46,769 nt of DNA, from NCBI GenBank assembly GCA_006503475.1, contig RSEH01000324.1, positions 1 through 46,769 on the forward strand. The letters run 5' to 3'. Within the stretch, counting starts at the first letter, position 1, and each line of letters starts with the position of its first letter. The position numbers were made by a program, and so were the translations under genes. The DNA comes from Stentor roeselii. Taxonomy: Eukaryota > Ciliophora > Heterotrichea > Heterotrichida > Stentoridae. The notes under the pieces are model-generated. The model was not told the DNA's origin and did no database searches. It saw only the letters and a list, made by a program, of their open reading frames with translations. This document shows positions 36,364 to 44,239 of the stretch, piece by piece.

Positions 36364-37404
36364 ATGAAAAAAATTCTTGACCTTCGAAGCGACACTGTAA
36401 GTAAAATGAGCCGAAGCATGATAGAAGCTTTTTCAAGAGCCGAAGTAGGAGACGACGTTTATTCTGATGATCCTACTTTAAACCACTTGCAAGACCACGT
36501 TGCCCGAATGTTTAAAAAGGAAAAAGGTCTGCTGACCTTATCAGGAACGATGAGTAACTTGTTAAGTATTTTAGTCCATTGCAATCGAGGAGAATCCGCA
36601 ATTCTTCAGTTGCATGGACATATAAACTGCTATGAACAAGGCAATATTTCATCAATAGCTGGAGTTTTTCCAGTCCCAATCGAAGAAACTTCTGAAGGCA
36701 CTGTGAATTTCGAGGAAGTAAGAAGTAAAATGCTTCCAAACAACGAGCACTTCACGAAATCAACTCTTTTATGCATGGAAAACACTTTTAACTTCCTTTC
36801 AGGCAAAGCACTTCCACTGTCCTTCAACTCAGAACTCGTAACTTTCAAGTCTCAAGTTCCAATCAAAGCTCACTTAGACGGCTCTCGTCTTTTAAACGCT
36901 TTTTACTTCCACAAAGCTTCTTGCCCTGCCCTTGAAGAGCATCAACTCACAGAAGGCTTCGACTCAGTCTGCATCTGTCTCAGCAAAGCCCTCAGATGTC
37001 CTCTCGGCTCAGTCCTCGTCGGCTCAGCCGAGTTCATCGAAAAAGCCCGAAGATGGAGAAAAGCCTTAGGAGGAGGCTTTAGACAAGCCGGGTATCTTGC
37101 CGCTGCTGCTTTGACTTCATTGCAAGAAGCAGAAAAAACTATCGTAAAAGACCATCAAAATGCGAAACGACTTGCAAGTTTATTTACTGAAAAAGGAGTT
37201 TCTGTTGAAAAAAGTGATACGAACTTCGTGGTTTTTCAACCACATCTTCCTGGGACTCAGGGGGAGTATTTGAAAAGACTTAAAAATGTTGGAATCTTGG
37301 CAGGTCCACGACTTGATGGAAGAATTCGACTGGTGCTTCATGAAAATATCACTGAAGATGATGTGGATCAGGTCGTTTCGAGGATTTTTAGTAAAGAGTT
37401 TTAA
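36364..37404 (+). CDS. L-threonine aldolase (PLP-dependent)
   Basis: 346 residues. Motifs of the family in order: LDLRSDTVSKMSRSM at the N-terminus, GDDVYSDDPTLNHLQ (30-43), LHGHINCYEQG near 83-93, ENTFN near 139, HLDGSRL at 170-176 (PLP-binding Asp), and ICLSKALRCPLGS with the Schiff-base Lys208. Cleaves L-threonine or L-allo-threonine to glycine and acetaldehyde in amino acid metabolism. Length is normal for the family (about 340). The C-terminal half contains EKGVSVEKSDTNFVVFQP, as in other members. Start ATG lies 15 nt from the divergent gene; the next gene begins 16 nt after the stop. Substrate stereochemistry cannot be told. Confidence 0.94.
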   Translation: MKKILDLRSDTVSKMSRSMIEAFSRAEVGDDVYSDDPTLNHLQDHVARMFKKEKGLLTLSGTMSNLLSILVHCNRGESAILQLHGHINCYEQGNISSIAGVFPVPIEETSEGTVNFEEVRSKMLPNNEHFTKSTLLCMENTFNFLSGKALPLSFNSELVTFKSQVPIKAHLDGSRLLNAFYFHKASCPALEEHQLTEGFDSVCICLSKALRCPLGSVLVGSAEFIEKARRWRKALGGGFRQAGYLAAAALTSLQEAEKTIVKDHQNAKRLASLFTEKGVSVEKSDTNFVVFQPHLPGTQGEYLKRLKNVGILAGPRLDGRIRLVLHENITEDDVDQVVSRIFSKEF

Positions 37405-37420
37405 TATTTGAATAATTCGA

Positions 37421-38215
37421 ATGGATACTGAATACATTTTGTTTATTCAAGACCACCTCGGCACCCCCGAATTCTTGAAAGCTCTGACGAGCCAGAAGAT
37501 AAGATTTCAGTATTATTCTTCGAAAAATCATCATCCTCATGCTATGTTGATGCATCGAAGTCAGATTACGAAACGAGTTGTCTCTAGTTCTTTTCCTGGT
37601 AATCAAAAATCTTTAATTCTCTATTTTCCTTCATTCTCTTCTATTGACTTTCAAGAGACTACGAAATTTCTGGAAAGATATAAAAATAATCAAGTTAAAA
37701 CTATTGTTATTATTCAAGGAATTGAAGAGTTTTTTGAAAATTCGAAGTACCTGGAAAGTAATGAAAAGGATGGAAGGTCTAGGGAAAATTTTGAATTTCT
37801 TTTGGTTGAATGGATGATGAATGGAACTGATTGTATTTTAACCGAGTCTTATAGGGAATCTGCTGGGTTTATTGATAAAATCATTGAAATTCTTACGAAA
37901 AATCCTTACCGCGCGGATCCTTCGAAATTCAGGATTCAAGGAAAAAAATTGAAACCTAATACTGCTGTACCTGTAAAACAAAGGAACTGGGCTTTACAGC
38001 TTGTCAACATTCAGGGAATCAGCGAGTCAAAAGCTCTTAAAATTATGGAAAAGTTTCCTGATCTCCCCAGTTTGATTGAGTTTTACCAGGACTCACTGGT
38101 TTCGAATAAGGATAAAGAGCAAGCGCTTACTTTTATTTCTGAGAGAAAAGAAAAAAGATTATCGAAGCGCGTTTTTTCAGTCTTTTCATCTGTTAAAGGC
38201 GATTTAGCAGTTTAA
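37421..38215 (+). CDS. ERCC4-type/HhH protein, EME1-like
   Basis: 264 residues. A divergent nuclease-like fold occupies about 1-150 (including TKRVVSSSFPGN and KTIVIIQGIEEF, where the first matches the beta-strand region of XPF/EME1 proteins). A helix-hairpin-helix tail at about 188-225 reads WALQLVNIQGISESKALKIMEKFPDLPSLIEFY, which closely resembles the EME1/MMS4 C-terminal HhH. The catalytic GDxnERKxxxD motif of MUS81 and XPF is missing, so this is a non-catalytic partner. EME1 binds MUS81 to cleave branched DNA. Only the last half is clear; the family call is by motif. Stop TAA is 7 nt before the next start. Confidence 0.6.
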   Translation: MDTEYILFIQDHLGTPEFLKALTSQKIRFQYYSSKNHHPHAMLMHRSQITKRVVSSSFPGNQKSLILYFPSFSSIDFQETTKFLERYKNNQVKTIVIIQGIEEFFENSKYLESNEKDGRSRENFEFLLVEWMMNGTDCILTESYRESAGFIDKIIEILTKNPYRADPSKFRIQGKKLKPNTAVPVKQRNWALQLVNIQGISESKALKIMEKFPDLPSLIEFYQDSLVSNKDKEQALTFISERKEKRLSKRVFSVFSSVKGDLAV

Positions 38216-38222
38216 TTAAAAT

Positions 38223-39056
38223 ATGTTTATATTTTGTGTTTTCTGCCTGGTCTTGAGTACGAATTATAACATTCCGGAGTACTACGGATCGTATTATAAA
38301 GACTTCAATGCTAATTCTTCACTCGCTATAACTTTTTACTGGAGTAGTTGTTTTCATATTAGCCCGACACTGGACCTGTGGGTAAGCAACCCAGTGGATC
38401 ACACAATAATGCAAGTACTAAGCAATTCCTACAAAAAGCCAAAAGGAACATTAATCCGAATAGCAGGTACCCAAGGTTCAGGTAATTTCCGTGACGGTGA
38501 CTTATCAACTTCTCTTCTAAACAGTCCAAAGTCCTTATCTTTCTACAACAACAAAGTATACATCGCAGACACAAACAACCACTGCATCCGAGTAATAGAC
38601 TTAGAAGTAAAAAGCATAAAACAGTTCTCCGGCCGTTGCACAGAATCCGGTTTTAAAGACGGTCCGAGTCAATACAACCGTTTAAACAAGCCAGACCTTG
38701 TAGGAACAGCGAACGGGACGTTGTTTATTAATGATAAAGGGAATAATTATGTGAGAGTCGTCGACTTGGACACTGGATACATGAAGACCCTTTGGGGAGG
38801 CGCCTGTCGAGACGCCATTCAAATTGAAGGAAGTCGTCCAGAGGCAGAGTACCAGGTGAACACTTCCAAGTTCTACGTCGACAACGGAAGTATTCACGTC
38901 ATGGTCTGTGACTTGGCCCTTGTGAAGGAGACTGGAAAACCTGATGAGCACATTTTTAACATTGAGGACTACCAAGAGCCTTGCACCATGCACGTCACGC
39001 TCTGTGATAATAGGACAAGTCCTTTTGTGATTAGGAATTATTCTAGTCTTAGATAA
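38223..39056 (+). CDS. NHL-repeat beta-propeller protein with signal peptide
   Basis: 277 residues. Hydrophobic N-terminus MFIFCVFCLVLSTNYN with a plausible cleavage near residue 13-14, so probably secreted or luminal. NHL blades: KVYIADTNNHCIRVIDL (a canonical NHL motif), GTLFINDKGNNYVRVVDL, preceded by SPTLDLWVSNPVDHTIMQV. The repeats end at about 190; the last part contains Cys residues (CRDA, CDLAL, CTMHVTLCDN). Extracellular binding is the likely role; ligand unknown. The protein is short for a full six-bladed propeller, so it could be partial. Starts 7 nt after the EME1-like stop. Confidence 0.75.
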   Translation: MFIFCVFCLVLSTNYNIPEYYGSYYKDFNANSSLAITFYWSSCFHISPTLDLWVSNPVDHTIMQVLSNSYKKPKGTLIRIAGTQGSGNFRDGDLSTSLLNSPKSLSFYNNKVYIADTNNHCIRVIDLEVKSIKQFSGRCTESGFKDGPSQYNRLNKPDLVGTANGTLFINDKGNNYVRVVDLDTGYMKTLWGGACRDAIQIEGSRPEAEYQVNTSKFYVDNGSIHVMVCDLALVKETGKPDEHIFNIEDYQEPCTMHVTLCDNRTSPFVIRNYSSLR

Positions 39057-39143
39057 TGTTCTACCGCCGACTGTCCTTCTACTAAAGAGTGAAGGATTAA
39101 TGCAGTAAAAATTTATGCATCTGGGCATGCCTGCCATTTATTA

Positions 39144-39983
39144 TTAATACCTTTCAAATGACTGGAAAAGAAGGGAAATATGAGGCTTGAACATCAGGTT
39201 GTAAAAACCTTGAAGCTTGGAAAGAGCTGTTAGGTAAGAACTTAAGTCATTTTGGTGATCTTTTAAGGACTTTGCTTGTAATGAAAGGTCTTTACTTAGA
39301 ATCTTGATGTGATGAATAAGTAAATCATTCTCTGATCTCAGTAAAGCTAGTTGAATTTCAAGATTTTCGATTTCTTTGTCATCTGTCTTCTGCATCGCTT
39401 CTATTTCTTCTATTGTTTTTCTACGGGTTTCTACAATTTCCTCGTATTTTCCTTCAGATTTCACGATTTTCGCGAGGATCTTGGTTGAGATACTTTTTTC
39501 TATTCTCAATTTATTCTTAAGGCCTTCAACTTCTTTCGCTTTTTCTTCAATTCCTTTCTCCTGGTTCAATATTTTATTTTCCAAGAACTTGCAAACAGCA
39601 GAAGTTTTTTTCAACTCAATCATCGCTTCTCGTTTATCACTGAACTTGTCTTCTTTTCCTTCATTTTTCACTTCTTCTGAATCAGCAGGTTCAAGAATTT
39701 GAAGACTTTTGACAGGTTTTCTATAAATCAAGAGTTGAAAAGAAGGACTTTTCAGTAAAAAGTTGAATTTTCTGCAGGTTTCCATTAAAACTGGCACATC
39801 TTCAAGGAAATCTAGGAAAGAGAAGATTTTTAATTGAAGTTTTGACGGCAGGGCTAAAAGACCGAAGCCTTTTGGAAGGTCTTCTGAGGTTTGAACTTGT
39901 TGGTCTTGCTTCAACAGTTTCTGTGAGTAGAGGTTTGAAAGACGTGAAAGAGACTCGATGAGGTTTTGTATTGTTTCAGTCAT
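39144..39983 (-). CDS. F-box protein with coiled coil
   Basis: 279 residues from ATG 39983 (longer reading from 40046 would invade the next gene). An F-box at about 43-82 reads LPSKLQLKIFSFLDFLEDVPVLMETCRKF, with the expected Leu-Pro start, Leu/Phe pattern and a Cys-Arg-Lys near the end. The rest is coiled coil (about 115-260). F-box proteins bind SKP1 in SCF ubiquitin ligases. No substrate domain (WD40, LRR) is present, so the coiled coil probably binds the target. Stop TAA at 39144. Head to head with the OB-fold gene with 4 nt between starts. Confidence 0.75.
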   Translation of the reverse strand: MTETIQNLIESLSRLSNLYSQKLLKQDQQVQTSEDLPKGFGLLALPSKLQLKIFSFLDFLEDVPVLMETCRKFNFLLKSPSFQLLIYRKPVKSLQILEPADSEEVKNEGKEDKFSDKREAMIELKKTSAVCKFLENKILNQEKGIEEKAKEVEGLKNKLRIEKSISTKILAKIVKSEGKYEEIVETRRKTIEEIEAMQKTDDKEIENLEIQLALLRSENDLLIHHIKILSKDLSLQAKSLKDHQNDLSSYLTALSKLQGFYNLMFKPHISLLFQSFERY

Positions 39984-39987
39984 TAAT
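39984..39987. promoter_or_regulatory. 4-nt gap between divergent start codons
   Basis: CAT-TAAT-ATG: the start codon of the F-box gene (minus, 39981-39983) and that of the OB-fold gene (plus, 39988-39990) are separated by TAAT only. Both genes keep clear domain content from these ATGs, so promoters and leaders must lie inside the neighbouring coding region or the transcripts are nearly leaderless. Confidence 0.6.
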
Positions 39988-41301
39988 ATGGAAGAGTCTC
40001 TACCGAAGTACCTGCTTATTGATAATAAAAATCTTGCGCAGGTCATTCGTGGACAGGTTCAGATGAAATCAAAGGCAAAGAGGTTTAATGTTGTTGGAAA
40101 CTTGATGCAAGAAACAGGGTCTAATGTCTTTGAATTTTGTTTATCAAGCACTGATGGCCTAGTCCTTCCAGTTTTCTTCAAATCAGGAAGACCTGACTTT
40201 TCTTTTTTCCAGTCAAAAATCGTTAAAATCACTGACTTGAAACTAAAAAATTCAGAAGTTTTTGTTTTAAACAGCTCAAAAAAAACCCAGGTTCAAAACG
40301 TTGAACTTTCAGAGAGCTCAAATTTTTTACCGAAGAGAAACCATGAGTTAAAAGACCAGCTCTCACAAGTCCTGGTGATTTGCTTGAAAAAATACGCGAT
40401 TTCAACAGAGACAGGTGTGAAATTCGAGATGAAAACTTTGCTGGAGATATCAGAAAAGGTGATTTTTCAAGGAATACTCTTAAGTTCAGAAGTTTCTTCT
40501 TCTCATTCCGGCCTTGGACAGACTTTGGTATTTCGAGACTCTTTAACAAACGACAAGATAAGAGTGTACATCACTTATCAAAAATCAGAAAACAGTAAAA
40601 CTTTCATGAATTCTCTTCAAAAGTTCAGTACTTTCGAGGTCCATGCAAATCGAATGATTTCGAAAAATCTTGAAATTTACTCAAGACTTGTCCTTAACAA
40701 TGACCACTCAAATTTAAAACTACTTAAAACTCACGAGTCTCCCTGTTGCCAACTTGAATGTCCTTGCAAAATCGCTAAAGGCAGGTTCAGTCCAAACTAC
40801 TCAGAATTCACTTTCATTCAACAAATCAAACCTTTTTTACTTGTTCGAAATATTTTAAAGTTATTCTTAAGACCCTTGTTTCTCAATTTTGTACTTTGCA
40901 GGGAAATCTGTGGAGCTTGTCAAGAAAGATTTAGAAATGAAAGAAAATGTTGTGAATTTTCATCAAGTGTTTTTACTTTAAACGCTTCTTTTATCGCTGA
41001 GGATTCAAGCGGACTTGCTGAGTGTTTTGTAAGTAAATTAGAAGACTTGCAAGCTTTTTTCGGGTTTAACGATGAGACTCTTCAGGATTTTCAAGAAATT
41101 CTTGCAGGTCAAAGTGAGCGGGTTGTTAGGTATTCTGACTTCACAGAAAGAATTAAGCGGAATTTGAAGAATCTTTCTCCAAGACTTAAATACTGCATCG
41201 GGAAAGTGAAAGTAAAGGCGAAGGACACGCCATTAGTCAGTCTAAACTCGGACTACCCAGGGAACGACATAAACTTCAAAATATTAAAAGTCCTTGAATA
41301 G
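39988..41301 (+). CDS. OB-fold protein with zinc-cluster-like Cys motif (possible CTC1/RPA-type)
   Basis: 437 residues. The N-terminal 250 residues are beta-rich with several OB-like strand patterns. A Cys-rich insert occurs at about 250-320: CCQLECPC near 252, LCREICGACQ near 307 and RKCCEF near 323, followed by FTLNASFIAEDSSGLAECFV. The insert plus a strand ending in ED(S/G)SGLAE matches the C-terminal zinc-ribbon OB of RPA1 and of CTC1 (CST telomere complex). Ciliates rely heavily on telomere maintenance, so a CST subunit is attractive, but this is an inference. It starts 4 nt from the divergent F-box gene. Confidence 0.55.
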   Translation: MEESLPKYLLIDNKNLAQVIRGQVQMKSKAKRFNVVGNLMQETGSNVFEFCLSSTDGLVLPVFFKSGRPDFSFFQSKIVKITDLKLKNSEVFVLNSSKKTQVQNVELSESSNFLPKRNHELKDQLSQVLVICLKKYAISTETGVKFEMKTLLEISEKVIFQGILLSSEVSSSHSGLGQTLVFRDSLTNDKIRVYITYQKSENSKTFMNSLQKFSTFEVHANRMISKNLEIYSRLVLNNDHSNLKLLKTHESPCCQLECPCKIAKGRFSPNYSEFTFIQQIKPFLLVRNILKLFLRPLFLNFVLCREICGACQERFRNERKCCEFSSSVFTLNASFIAEDSSGLAECFVSKLEDLQAFFGFNDETLQDFQEILAGQSERVVRYSDFTERIKRNLKNLSPRLKYCIGKVKVKAKDTPLVSLNSDYPGNDINFKILKVLE

Positions 41302-41572
41302 TTTCCATTATTCTAACTAAACTTGAACCAAATCCATTACTGATCAAATATTATTATTATCAACACATTCCAAGCATTCTTATGTAAAACTATTCAACCA
41401 GACCAGTTATTTGAAAGAAAACTTTCGCATAATTCAACCAGCTTAATCATCACTAACGTTAGTCCATTAGTTGAATAACAACTCTTCAAACTGAGAATCA
41501 AAAAAACCTTGTTTTCAGGATTTCCTTAAAAGGAGGGAAAAAAAAAGACAAGGTAAAAAAGCGCGAAAATTA
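41302..41572. other. Spacer with a nested inverted repeat
   Basis: Mostly AT-rich. ACCTTGT at 41506-41512 pairs with ACAAGGT at 41548-41554, and inside it TCCTT-AA-AAGGA at 41523-41534 forms a second hairpin. This arrangement is just before the short ORF at 41573. It could be a structured RNA or a terminator of the upstream gene; nothing else recognised. Confidence 0.4.
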
Positions 41573-41740
41573 ATGGCAGAAAAATGGCTGACTTCCAATA
41601 TGTCAAACTTCCTACTGCCCGGACTGAGGAATCTTTTCGTTGTGAAAATTAAGAGAATGACGTGGAAAGTGAAGAATTCTGGTTTTTTTGATGATATTGA
41701 AAAAAATTTAGAAAGGCTCTTTGAGGGTGTTGAGATTTGA
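41573..41740 (+). CDS. Hypothetical short protein
   Basis: 55 residues: MAEKWLTSNMSNFLLPGLRN then LFVVKIKRMTWKVKNSGFF and an acidic helical end (DDIEKNLERLFEGVEI). ATG at 41573, TGA stop. Base composition is higher in G/C and coding-like compared with the AT-rich flank. No family recognised. The stretch 41741-42050 after it is strongly G/T rich with no frame of note and forms the leader of the next gene. Confidence 0.4.
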   Translation: MAEKWLTSNMSNFLLPGLRNLFVVKIKRMTWKVKNSGFFDDIEKNLERLFEGVEI

Positions 41741-42050
41741 ATGGTGAAAAGTTTGGAAGAAATTTCGGTTTTTCGATTAGGACTCTGGATTTGATTGTTT
41801 TTGGAAAAATTTGGGTGTTGGGGGATTGAGGGGAGTGAAAATGTTTGGGTTATTTAAAGTTTGGTGAAATTGAAGAGGTTTTAAGTTTTTGCGAGATTGA
41901 GGGATGAAGAGGAGGTGGACTGGTGATGGGATTTAAGATGGTTTAGATTGAGATTTAGGATTTGGAAGGGAATTATGAGGTGATTTAGAGGCTTTTCCTG
42001 GAGACTTCCCATATTTGATATGGTAATTTTAGAGTTAAACGTTTATCAGT

Positions 42051-42989
42051 ATGGGGCAAAAACAAGCTTATCCTGTTTTATTTGAAGACCAGCCAATCGA
42101 TCCCATCGAAAGCACAGATGAAAATTTAGACTACATAAAATGTCCAGACTACACCTTACAAAACATCAAAGACTTATCAGATGAAATGCAAAAGTCAATC
42201 ACCTGGCTGCTGATTCAATTCAAAGAAAAGCAAAAGCCACTAACAGAAGAAATAGATGGGTACCTGCCAGTGTTTAAAAAGAACAGATACGGATGCAGAC
42301 AGAAGAGGTGGATGCTTATCACAACAGAAGCGATATACATAGTAAAACCTTACGATTTTTCTCAATGTTTTCTCAGAGTCCAACTAAAAGACATTCAAAA
42401 CTTAGGCTTTTCCTTGACTGGCCAGTCATTTGGACTGAGAACTTCAGACAATTTTCATGTTTTTTACTCAGATTTCGCAGTTTCTGCCTTAAACAGTATT
42501 AAAATAATGCAGTATTTTCAATCTGAAGACTTTCTCACTGTTGTTCTTTCAAAGGAAAATGAAGAACTTTATAGTATTATTGCGAAAAATGCTGAAGTTG
42601 ATGAACCTGACTTACAAGGTTTTCAGTTTTTAAAGGAAAATTATGGAAATCCTGGAGAATATTTGATTACTTCTGTTCAAGCTTTTAAGATGAAACCTTT
42701 TGTTGAGAAGGGAAAACTTTTTATTAGTTCTGTTGCGATTTACTTTCAAGATGATAGGAAAAGAAAGGTTTTGAAGTTGATGATGGAGCAGGTTAGCAGG
42801 TTGATTTTAGTTGATAATCATATAGAAGTTATCATAAGGACTACTCAAGAAGATTTATGGCTTGCTTATAGTCAGTCTTTTGCACTATTAAAAGAAATAT
42901 CCGAGATAGTGCAGACTGAATTCAAGAAAAAAATATATATTAAGTATTTGAGTGAGAAATTTGCGATAAGTTCATTAAAATCTAGCTAA
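42051..42989 (+). CDS. TH1/PH-like domain protein
   Basis: 312 residues. N-terminus MGQKQAYPV; Gly2 could be myristoylated but there is no Ser6. Residues about 80-150 resemble the myosin-I tail homology 1 (TH1) start: FKKNRYGCRQKRWMLITTEAIYIVKPYDF, and a second related segment follows at about 205-290 (PFVEKGKLFISSVAIYFQDDRKRKVLKLMM). PH-like TH1 domains bind membrane phosphoinositides. No motor or other domain is present, so it may act alone as a membrane-binding protein. The composition switches from G/T-rich leader to A/C-rich coding right at the start codon. Family call by motif only. Confidence 0.6.
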   Translation: MGQKQAYPVLFEDQPIDPIESTDENLDYIKCPDYTLQNIKDLSDEMQKSITWLLIQFKEKQKPLTEEIDGYLPVFKKNRYGCRQKRWMLITTEAIYIVKPYDFSQCFLRVQLKDIQNLGFSLTGQSFGLRTSDNFHVFYSDFAVSALNSIKIMQYFQSEDFLTVVLSKENEELYSIIAKNAEVDEPDLQGFQFLKENYGNPGEYLITSVQAFKMKPFVEKGKLFISSVAIYFQDDRKRKVLKLMMEQVSRLILVDNHIEVIIRTTQEDLWLAYSQSFALLKEISEIVQTEFKKKIYIKYLSEKFAISSLKSS

Positions 42990-43486
42990 GGCCTTATGTT
43001 AATACTATAAATTAACAATTGAAGCAGAATAGGCTAAAGATTCCATAATAATTTAACTGATATCTAATAATAAGTAAGTTTAGATTATAATAAATTCTTA
43101 TGCAATTAAACTTAGCTATTCATAATCCCTTCAAAATATTACCTGCACTTGAATTTCCCTCGAATAAATTCAATAATTTATTAAAATATCATAAAAACCC
43201 ATTTTTACTTCATAATTTAAAGTTATTCACTTAAATCAATAAATATAATAACCTTCAACCTAAACCATCTTCCTTATCTTATATCTTCCAATTCCATTCC
43301 TCCAAAATAAATCCTTTAAAAACCATTAAAACCTCAAACTCCTCCCTCAAATTTCCCAAACATCCTCAAATCATCGATCCTTAATCGCAAAACTCGTTAA
43401 AATGAAGCCATTTTAATAATCCACAATTGAACCCTTAACACTCCAATCCTTCATTTTCACTCCACAAATCATTTTATTAATTTTGA
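42990..43486. other. Spacer, A/C-rich second half
   Basis: About 500 nt. First half A/T-rich, second half (43240-43460) is poor in G with CCTTCAA, AAACCTC and CTCCTCC words, before the ATG at 43487. It holds the promoter of the zinc-finger gene. No RNA gene or repeat recognised. Confidence 0.5.
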
Positions 43487-44215
43487 ATGATCATCAAATT
43501 AAACCCATTCTCTAAACTTGCAGACAAGGCGACAATTCAGTCCGAGTTCTTCCAGTTCGGGTCCTGTTCAGTCCACTTCAGCGTACTTTTTAAGCAGGAC
43601 AGTCAGACAAGGGTGAAGTTTTCCCAAGTTTCAAATTGTTTAAAAGCTTTTGAGAGTTTGAAAGACTCTCAATTATGCGGAGTCACTCTTGAAATGAGTC
43701 TTGAATCAGAGGAATTCTTTGAAAACGAAGAAAAAGTGAATCAAAATTGCAAAAAGATTGAAGGGAAGGATATTGGAATCATTATTCCTGTCAAACATCA
43801 ATTGTTTGATCCTGTTGGGATTATGGATTTAACTCCTGGGTCTTATCATTCTCCGTGCTTTCCTGAAGTCAATCAAAGTCCTCTTGATTCTCCTATTGAA
43901 TCTGCTAAATCTGGGGATTTGCAAGCTGCTGAATCACCTTTGTCTGTCATTCGACTACCTCTAGGGCAAAGTGCCTGGAAAGGCATAAAACTTCCGATTA
44001 GAACTGAAATAAGGCCTCAAGATTCTTTTCAATTCATCCAAAAACCAGACCCAAAATCCGAAAAGCCTACAAAACCAGCTAAAATCAAAGAAAAGCTATC
44101 AAAGCCATCAGATTTCTTCATGTGTTCAGTGTGTGGTAAGAGCATAAAGAAAAAGTCCATTAAATCTCACAATACCTCTAAAGTCCACCTAATGAACCTA
44201 AAGATGGGTAACTAA
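43487..44215 (+). CDS. RRM-like plus C2H2/U1-type zinc-finger protein
   Basis: 242 residues. The N-terminal 75 residues (MIIKLNPFSKLADKATIQSEF, then a beta-strand HFSVLFKQDSQTRVKFSQVSNCLKAFE) have the order of an RNA recognition motif, though the RNP motifs are weak. The middle is disordered and Pro/Ser rich. The C-terminus holds one zinc finger, MCSVCGKSIKKKSIKSHNTSKVH, with Cys-x2-Cys and His-x5-His as in U1C/matrin-type fingers that bind RNA or double-stranded RNA. RNA metabolism is likely. Convergent with the GAF gene, 24 nt between stops. Confidence 0.6.
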   Translation: MIIKLNPFSKLADKATIQSEFFQFGSCSVHFSVLFKQDSQTRVKFSQVSNCLKAFESLKDSQLCGVTLEMSLESEEFFENEEKVNQNCKKIEGKDIGIIIPVKHQLFDPVGIMDLTPGSYHSPCFPEVNQSPLDSPIESAKSGDLQAAESPLSVIRLPLGQSAWKGIKLPIRTEIRPQDSFQFIQKPDPKSEKPTKPAKIKEKLSKPSDFFMCSVCGKSIKKKSIKSHNTSKVHLMNLKMGN

Positions 44216-44239
44216 TTTTCCAAAATTACTTAAAACTAG

